Part shown: positions 60,745 through 64,000 of the stretch, piece after piece
How the letters are laid out: the number at the start of each line of letters is the position of its first letter
Numbering within the stretch: the stretch's first letter is position 1
DNA from: G963665925 sp963676345
GTDB taxonomy: Bacteria; Bacillota; Clostridia; Peptostreptococcales; Acidaminobacteraceae
Direction: 5' to 3'
Assembly: GCA_963676345.2 (NCBI GenBank)
Contig: CAXXTS010000001.1
Span: forward strand, 806,001 to 870,000
Length of the DNA stretch: 64,000 nucleotides
The notes under the pieces: model-generated
The model's database searches: none
What the model was told of the DNA's origin: nothing
What the model saw: the letters and a program-made list of their open reading frames with translations, nothing else
Program-made: the position numbers and the translations under genes

Positions 60745-62061
60745 TTAAATGTTTTGTCCAAGTACAGCTTCATCTGCCATGTCTTTCATGACATGGAGTA
60801 TAACCTGATCTGTCATGCCCATACCTTCTGATGCGACGCGACCCAAATTACGAATGCTGTTTTCAACACGGGATGCGACAATGCCATTGCGTGCTGGCAC
60901 AACAACACCGTAACGCGCCATGTTTGACATTTGAACACCTGTACTCGCTGCCGTTGCAAGTTTTAAGGCGCAACTGTCTTTAGCGCCATCACATATTAGA
61001 CCTGACAGATTTCCAATCATATTCTGTATTGTATCTTCAATTTCTTTATAACTTCCGCCTTCAAGCCATGTAATGGCTGAGCCAGAGCCCGTAGCTGCTG
61101 ATACAGCGCAACTACAGATTGCAGAAAGGCGTCCGATGAAATGCTTCATATACGTGTTGAGTAAATGACTGATTGCGAGGGCTTTAACAAGCTGGTCTTC
61201 ACTGACATCATGCATCTGCGCGTAAGCGGCTATTGGAAGTATTGCTGTAAGACCATTATTTCCACTTCCATTTGAGCTCATTACAGGCGCTGTGATGCCT
61301 GACATTCTCGCATCTGAAGCAGAAGCTGTCAGCAGCATTGCCTTATTTTGAAGGTTGTTTTCAAGCAGCCCATCTTCAATTTGTCTTTTCACTGCATGAC
61401 CAACACCCATTCCTAAGGCTTCCTTCATTCCAGCATCAGCAACGCTCAGATTCATGTCAATACCCTCTTTTAAAAATGCGAGGTCCTGAGTTTGCATGGA
61501 TTCAACCAGCGTAATCATCTCTTTAATGGACAAATCGAAAAAGGCCTCATATGGATCATGTGCTGTACTTTCAACTTTTTCGATATGCTTCAGAACTTCA
61601 TCCTGTTTTCTCAAATAAACAAAGGCATCATGATGGCCTCTAATAATTGCCTGTGCCGTCTTTCCATCTGCCTTTACAGTAACATCTACCAAAACTTTTT
61701 CGTCCGTATCAGCGACCGATACTTTAACAATCCCCTGTGACAAGTATGCTTTTGCCTGATCGACAATCTCTTCATCTACACTTGAAAGAATTTCAAGTCC
61801 CAGGTCTGCATTGCCACCTGCCGCGCCAATTGCACTAGCCATATCCAGTCCAACTTGGTCAGTTTGTGGTATGCCAACTGACAGACCATTCTTATAAAAA
61901 TTGGGAGAAACCTTCACGTCAATCGAATCAACAAAATCTACTCCTAGAAGCATCCTCGCTTTAGCCGCACCTAAAATAACGGCAACCGGTTCTGTACACC
62001 CCATAGCTGGACGTACTTCGTTATTTAATATCTCAATCATCATTTGCTTCATCGCGTTCAT
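60745..62061 (-). CDS. cyuA: L-cysteine desulfidase / L-serine dehydratase alpha-like iron-sulfur enzyme (UPF0597, CyuA type)
   Basis: 438 residues. Family start NNEVRPAMGCTEPVAVILGA (~10-30), then SSNGSGNNGLTAILPIAAYA (~265), CSCAVSAATGSGSAITWLEG (~325) and LICDGAKDSCALKLATAAS (~370). These Cys residues fit an oxygen-sensitive [4Fe-4S] enzyme that splits cysteine to sulfide, ammonia and pyruvate, or acts on serine; CyuA in Salmonella and E. coli is the studied relative. The ATG at 62061 (AAAGGA 8 bases upstream) is preferred over earlier in-frame ATGs. A sigma-54 promoter lies 40-60 bases upstream and a sigma-54 activator is the next gene upstream. Confidence 0.85.
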   Translation of the reverse strand: MNAMKQMMIEILNNEVRPAMGCTEPVAVILGAAKARMLLGVDFVDSIDVKVSPNFYKNGLSVGIPQTDQVGLDMASAIGAAGGNADLGLEILSSVDEEIVDQAKAYLSQGIVKVSVADTDEKVLVDVTVKADGKTAQAIIRGHHDAFVYLRKQDEVLKHIEKVESTAHDPYEAFFDLSIKEMITLVESMQTQDLAFLKEGIDMNLSVADAGMKEALGMGVGHAVKRQIEDGLLENNLQNKAMLLTASASDARMSGITAPVMSSNGSGNNGLTAILPIAAYAQMHDVSEDQLVKALAISHLLNTYMKHFIGRLSAICSCAVSAATGSGSAITWLEGGSYKEIEDTIQNMIGNLSGLICDGAKDSCALKLATAASTGVQMSNMARYGVVVPARNGIVASRVENSIRNLGRVASEGMGMTDQVILHVMKDMADEAVLGQNI

Positions 62062-62100
62062 TGGATTCATCCTTTCATCACTTTTCCTGCATATATTAAA

Positions 62101-62120
62101 CGCAAGACCCATGCCAAGTT
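62101..62120 (-). promoter_or_regulatory. Sigma-54 (-24/-12) promoter of the cyuA-like gene
   Basis: Minus strand CTTGGCATGGGTCTTGCG: GG at the -24 element and GC at the -12 element are separated by exactly ten bases, matching TGGCA-N-TTGC. It lies about 40 bases before the chosen ATG. A sigma-54-dependent activator gene lies immediately upstream. Confidence 0.85.
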
Positions 62121-62130
62121 TTTTATAAGG

Positions 62131-62164
62131 ATTTGAGACGCAACCAGTATCATTTTGAGACTGT
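62131..62164 (-). promoter_or_regulatory. Putative activator-binding sites
   Basis: ATTTGAGAC (62131-62139) and CATTTTGAGAC (62151-62161) repeat the arm of the palindrome at 62227-62258 (CATTTTGAGAC). They lie 10-50 bases upstream of the -24 element. They look like an enhancer array for the neighbouring activator; binding is inferred. Confidence 0.5.
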
Positions 62165-62226
62165 ATAAGAAGCGCATTTATGCCCCGTCTGTTTTATACC
62201 AATGTCTTTATGTCTAAAATGAAAAA

Positions 62227-62258
62227 GTCTCAAAATGAGATTTTTCTCATTTTGAGAC
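62227..62258. terminator. 14-bp perfect hairpin: activator-gene terminator and/or upstream activating site
   Basis: GTCTCAAAATGAGA (62227-62240) pairs perfectly with 62245-62258 around TTTT. On the minus strand it is followed by TTTTT, so it can terminate the activator mRNA (stop at 62269). Its arm is also repeated twice nearer to the sigma-54 promoter, so it may double as an enhancer site about 115-140 bases upstream of the -24. Confidence 0.75.
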
Positions 62259-62268
62259 AGCAATATAC

Positions 62269-64000
62269 TTATAGACCTATATCATATGACTTTATTTTTC
62301 TATAGAGCGTTGCACGGCTAAGCCCAAGCGCCTTGATGCACTTTTCTATACCTGCTTTGTTTGTACCGTACTTATTCAGCGCTTTTTGTATTGCTCTTTT
62401 TTCTAGAGACTTGATATTCAAGTCTTGATTGGTACAATCTTCTGACTCTGTTTTTTCTTTGAACCGCAGTGGCAGATTCTGCATTTCAACAACACCCGAT
62501 TCACACATGTTAACTGCAAACTCCACGGTGTTTTGCAGCTCTCTGACATTTCCAGGCCATTTATACTGATCAAAGGCACTTAAAACATCGTCGCTCACAC
62601 GTATCATTGTTTTTTGAAGCATCTCACCGCTTTTTCTAAGAAATATGTCTACAAGCATTTCCAAATCATCTTTACGCTCTCTCAGAGGCGGTATATGAAG
62701 GGGAATGACATTAAGTCGGTAATACAAGTCTTCACGAAATGCCCCTTCAGACACCAAGCTTTCTAGATCTTTATTAGTGGCAGCAATAATTCGCACATCT
62801 ATGGGAATCGGGGCTTGACCGCCAATTCTTTCTACTGTATTTTCTTGGAGCACGCGCAAGAGCTTTGCTTGCAGATGCAGTGGCATATCACCAATTTCAT
62901 CAAGAAAAACTGTACCTTTATTTGCCATTTCAAACTTGCCGATTTTTCCGCCTTTCAGCGCGCCTGTGAAAGCACCTTCTTCATAGCCGAACAATTCACT
63001 TTCGAGCAAATTGTCTGGAATAGCAGCACAGTTCACAGCAATAAAGGGCTCACCGCCACGCTTGCCCTGAAAATGAATGGACCGTGCGAAAAGCTCCTTC
63101 CCAGTACCGCTCTCGCCTTGTATCAGGACCGTCGAAATACTTTCAGATGCGCGTTTTGCAAGCTGTATAGATGCTTTCAGGCCATCATTGTTTCCAATAA
63201 TGTCATTAAAGCTTATTATTCTTCCGTATCCAACCACATCATTAAATGTATGCAGGAGTGTCTGAACATTTGTGCAGGTTATAACAACTTCACAGATGGC
63301 CTTACCGCAAACAACTGGTTGAGCATGAAACAAGAGTCTAGCACGTTTCTTATCATTTTGAATTTGCATTTGACCATTCACACTGCTTTTATTCTTAAAA
63401 AGTGCGTCATAATCAGACGCCCCCATATAATCTCTGAGGTGCTGTGCTGTTTTGCCTATTTCTAAATCGAGCAGGTCTCTGGCATTTTCATTTGCATGTC
63501 TGACTGTCAAATCAGGTGCCAAGCTAAAAACGGCATTCTCCATTTTATCAAGCAAAATCTCCAGTTCCCTTGACTGCATTTCAAGGATTTCTCTTTGAGA
63601 CTCCTCAGTAACCTTAACGGCTATGAGTTCTGCCATACGTCTTAGAAAAAGCATTAAATTCTCTCGATTGGATAGAATTTCTTCCCGCTTTTGCTGATCA
63701 AATGCGATCAGTCCTATCACACCCACTATTTCTGTTCCAACCTCAATTGGACAACAGACTTCTGCAAATTCCCTGCAGCTCTCCTGATGATTGCATTTTT
63801 TGCATGCCTCATGTTCCCGAGGATTTTCAATAATAAATGCCTGTCCCCTACTAAGTGCATAAGAAAACACAGAGTTTTCATCTACCTTGCTGCCAATATC
63901 ACCATGATACTGTCCCGTTGCAGCCAGGCGGTTAAAATCACTGTCTATAATGGTGACATCTACTTTAATAACGCTGTTTATTGCCCTTACTATTCCATCG
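62269..64000 (-). CDS. Sigma-54-dependent activator, PAS-AAA+-Fis type (N-terminus beyond window)
   Basis: About 577 residues visible; the frame stays open to the edge, so the GTG at 63870 is internal. The visible N-terminal sensor has DVTIIDSDFNRLAATGQYHG, then SRGQAFIIENPREHEAC with a C-x2-C-x5-C-x6-CC cluster and CPIEVGTEIVGVIGLIAFD. A PAS domain follows, then AAA+ with GESGTGKE (Walker A), GAFTGA (the sigma-54 contact loop) and FLDEIGDM (Walker B), and a Fis-type helix-turn-helix at the end (GLSRATLYRKI). It likely activates the cyuA-like gene next door. Confidence 0.93.
   Translation of the reverse strand, partial: DGIVRAINSVIKVDVTIIDSDFNRLAATGQYHGDIGSKVDENSVFSYALSRGQAFIIENPREHEACKKCNHQESCREFAEVCCPIEVGTEIVGVIGLIAFDQQKREEILSNRENLMLFLRRMAELIAVKVTEESQREILEMQSRELEILLDKMENAVFSLAPDLTVRHANENARDLLDLEIGKTAQHLRDYMGASDYDALFKNKSSVNGQMQIQNDKKRARLLFHAQPVVCGKAICEVVITCTNVQTLLHTFNDVVGYGRIISFNDIIGNNDGLKASIQLAKRASESISTVLIQGESGTGKELFARSIHFQGKRGGEPFIAVNCAAIPDNLLESELFGYEEGAFTGALKGGKIGKFEMANKGTVFLDEIGDMPLHLQAKLLRVLQENTVERIGGQAPIPIDVRIIAATNKDLESLVSEGAFREDLYYRLNVIPLHIPPLRERKDDLEMLVDIFLRKSGEMLQKTMIRVSDDVLSAFDQYKWPGNVRELQNTVEFAVNMCESGVVEMQNLPLRFKEKTESEDCTNQDLNIKSLEKRAIQKALNKYGTNKAGIEKCIKALGLSRATLYRKIKSYDIGL

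Noticed and set aside
62815..63465. 216-codon plus-strand frame opposite the sigma-54 activator
   Set aside because: Lies wholly opposite a gene with clear AAA+ motifs; composition is His/Cys/Phe-rich as expected of a shadow frame.

Overview
The window reads as a chromosomal segment of a low-to-mid GC, strictly anaerobic member of the Clostridia (Bacillota). The basis is the gene order maf-radC-mreBCD-mrdA-minCDE-rodA-(two radical-SAM-linked genes)-rng-rplU-prp-rpmA-obg-yhbY-nadD-yqeK-rsfS-leuS, a six-gene Rnf complex, selenium genes, a T-box leader on leuS, L27 with a cleavable N-terminal extension, strong AGGAGG-type ribosome binding sites and several TTG/GTG starts. A relative of Fusibacter or Acidaminobacter is possible, but that is only an impression.

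Layout. 1-3.6 kb (minus): comEA, selD, selA and the start of selB, a selenocysteine cassette in which selD itself carries an in-frame TGA at codon 17. 3.8-10.4 kb: a D,D-carboxypeptidase (plus), a secreted lipase-like hydrolase with an adjacent lipoprotein, ridA and a YheO/DauR-type regulator. 10.4-32.4 kb (minus): leuS with its T-box, late-assembly and ribosome genes, RNase G, cell-division placement (Min) and elongation (Mre/Rod/PBP2) genes, radC and maf. 32.8-41.9 kb: an exported protein, the rnfCDGEAB operon, a SPOR-domain protein and an HD-GYP phosphodiesterase. 42-50.5 kb: a CheY-like regulator, then a complete plus-strand histidine operon hisZGDCBHAF(IE) preceded by a promoter, a leader peptide with five His codons and an attenuator. 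50.4-59.1 kb: DUF4184 and TauE/SafE membrane proteins, a GNAT enzyme, three unrecognised membrane or exported proteins, small hypotheticals and a HAD phosphatase. 59.3-64 kb: an ANTAR protein with a degenerate receiver, a candidate small RNA transcribed divergently from it, a palindrome and tandem-repeat region, an iron-sulfur cysteine desulfidase-like gene behind a sigma-54 promoter, and most of the sigma-54 activator that probably controls it.

The most unusual non-coding content is one repeat family present as two tandem arrays, of 63-64 bp units near 16.8-17.05 kb and 54 bp units near 60.48-60.74 kb, in opposite orientations. Each array has a long near-perfect palindrome 0-10 bp from the same (3') end. 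A third, perfect 58-bp palindrome lies at 59.33 kb. No CRISPR array, tRNA, rRNA, insertion sequence or prophage was recognised.
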